Shown here one piece after another: positions 63,587 through 64,000 of a stretch of DNA of 64,000 bases. Location: contig NZ_CP159829.1 in assembly GCF_047730065.1 (NCBI RefSeq), positions 1,426,001 through 1,490,000 of the forward strand, written 5' to 3'. The position numbers and the translations under genes were made by a program. The DNA is from Njordibacter sp028825405 (GTDB taxonomy: Bacteria > Pseudomonadota > Gammaproteobacteria > Pseudomonadales > Balneatricaceae). Positions within the stretch are counted from its first letter, which is position 1; each line of letters begins with the position of its first letter. The notes beneath the pieces are model-generated. The model was not told where the DNA came from. It did not search any database and saw only the letters and a program-made list of their open reading frames with translations.

Positions 63587-64000
63587 CTATTTGCGGGCTG
63601 CGTCTAACTCAGCTAATTTGGTTTCCCAGTTCATTTCTTTAGCGAACTTCGCAATTTCTTGGTCGTTCATATAAACCGTGTGCTCTGGCCCAGGATAAAC
63701 TCGTGATTTAACTTCATCACGATACTGAGTAAATACATTTTCCATAATTGGAATAAGGTCATGGTAAATCTTTGAATGACGAGGAGTGTGCTCTTCATAA
63801 AGATGGAATAGATCTGAGGTAATAATATGCACGCCATGAGCCCTATTACCAGCACCCAAGCTGATGACAGGAACAGGAAGTATTTCAGTCAAATATTCAC
63901 ATACTTCTTGGCTTGTGACTTCGCACATAATTGAAAAACAACCGGCATCGACCATGGCCATCGCGTCATCGATTAATTCTTTGGCACGATCAGAGGTCTT
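63587..64000 (-). CDS. PanB-like hydroxymethyltransferase, C-terminal part
   Basis: At least 137 codons run off the right edge. The pattern (AGCFSIMCEVTSQEVCEYLT, PVPVISLGAGN, ITSDLFHL, EVKSRVYPGPEHTV) aligns with the C-terminal half of ketopantoate hydroxymethyltransferase, including the conserved Glu in the MCEV position. PanB uses methylene-tetrahydrofolate. The gene ends 46 bp before msmA on the same strand, so it probably starts or belongs to the msm operon. The substrate is unknown, and it may not make ketopantoate. Confidence 0.8.
   Translation of the reverse strand, partial: KTSDRAKELIDDAMAMVDAGCFSIMCEVTSQEVCEYLTEILPVPVISLGAGNRAHGVHIITSDLFHLYEEHTPRHSKIYHDLIPIMENVFTQYRDEVKSRVYPGPEHTVYMNDQEIAKFAKEMNWETKLAELDAARK

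Overview
The window looks like the chromosome of a Gammaproteobacterium, with a base composition around the mid-40s percent GC by eye. Several blocks have a gene content and order that I recall from Pseudomonas-like and Oceanospirillales-like genomes: mnmA-hflD-purB-roxA; icd/cspD/clpS-clpA/infA-bpt-aat; ftsK-lolA-rarA-crcB-serS next to tusDCBE-yccA; and tig-clpP-clpX-lon-hupB-ppiD. The methanesulfonate genes at the right end suggest a marine lifestyle. I cannot name the genus.

Layout: 1-6.0 kb is a methylcitrate-cycle operon for propionyl-CoA (end of a GntR-type regulator, prpB, prpC, acnD, prpF), with 13 perfect copies of the telomere-like hexamer CCCTAA between prpB and prpC. 6.0-13 kb holds pseudouridine synthases, rraA, roxA, purB, hflD, mnmA and moaE. 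13-20 kb holds icd, cspD, clpS/clpA, infA, the N-end-rule transferases bpt and aat, and a CheW-type protein with a zinc-binding CZB domain inserted in it. 20-29.6 kb holds ftsK, lolA, rarA, crcB, serS, the tus sulfur relay, yccA and hspQ. At 30,150-30,177 there is a near-perfect match to the XerC/XerD recombination site dif, so the window spans the replication terminus. Beside dif is a yebG-like gene behind a textbook LexA box. 30.5-46.8 kb holds a DMT transporter, uvrY, pgsA, uvrC, hpt, ppiD, hupB, the lon/clpX/clpP/tig proteostasis block, and ald with a divergent Lrp-type regulator. 47-53.5 kb is an ynj-like operon (TVP38-flavoprotein fusion, CDP-alcohol phosphatidyltransferase, ABC importer).

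54.7-64 kb is the most distinctive part. It is a complete gene set for uptake and oxidation of methanesulfonate (MSA): a Rieske oxygenase whose two Rieske ligand motifs are 26 residues apart, a feature I recall as diagnostic of MsmA; its small subunit, ferredoxin and reductase; a periplasmic binding protein; and two permeases plus two ATPases. The two ATPases have complementary lesions (one in the signature motif, the other in the switch histidine). They would form a heterodimer with one canonical and one degenerate ATP site. A PanB-like hydroxymethyltransferase, cut by the window edge, lies directly upstream of msmA.

How the parts may work together: MSA oxidation should give sulfite and formaldehyde. 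Propionyl-CoA from marine compounds such as DMSP would be burned by the methylcitrate cycle. This metabolic link is inference. No rRNA, tRNA, CRISPR array, insertion sequence or prophage was seen.
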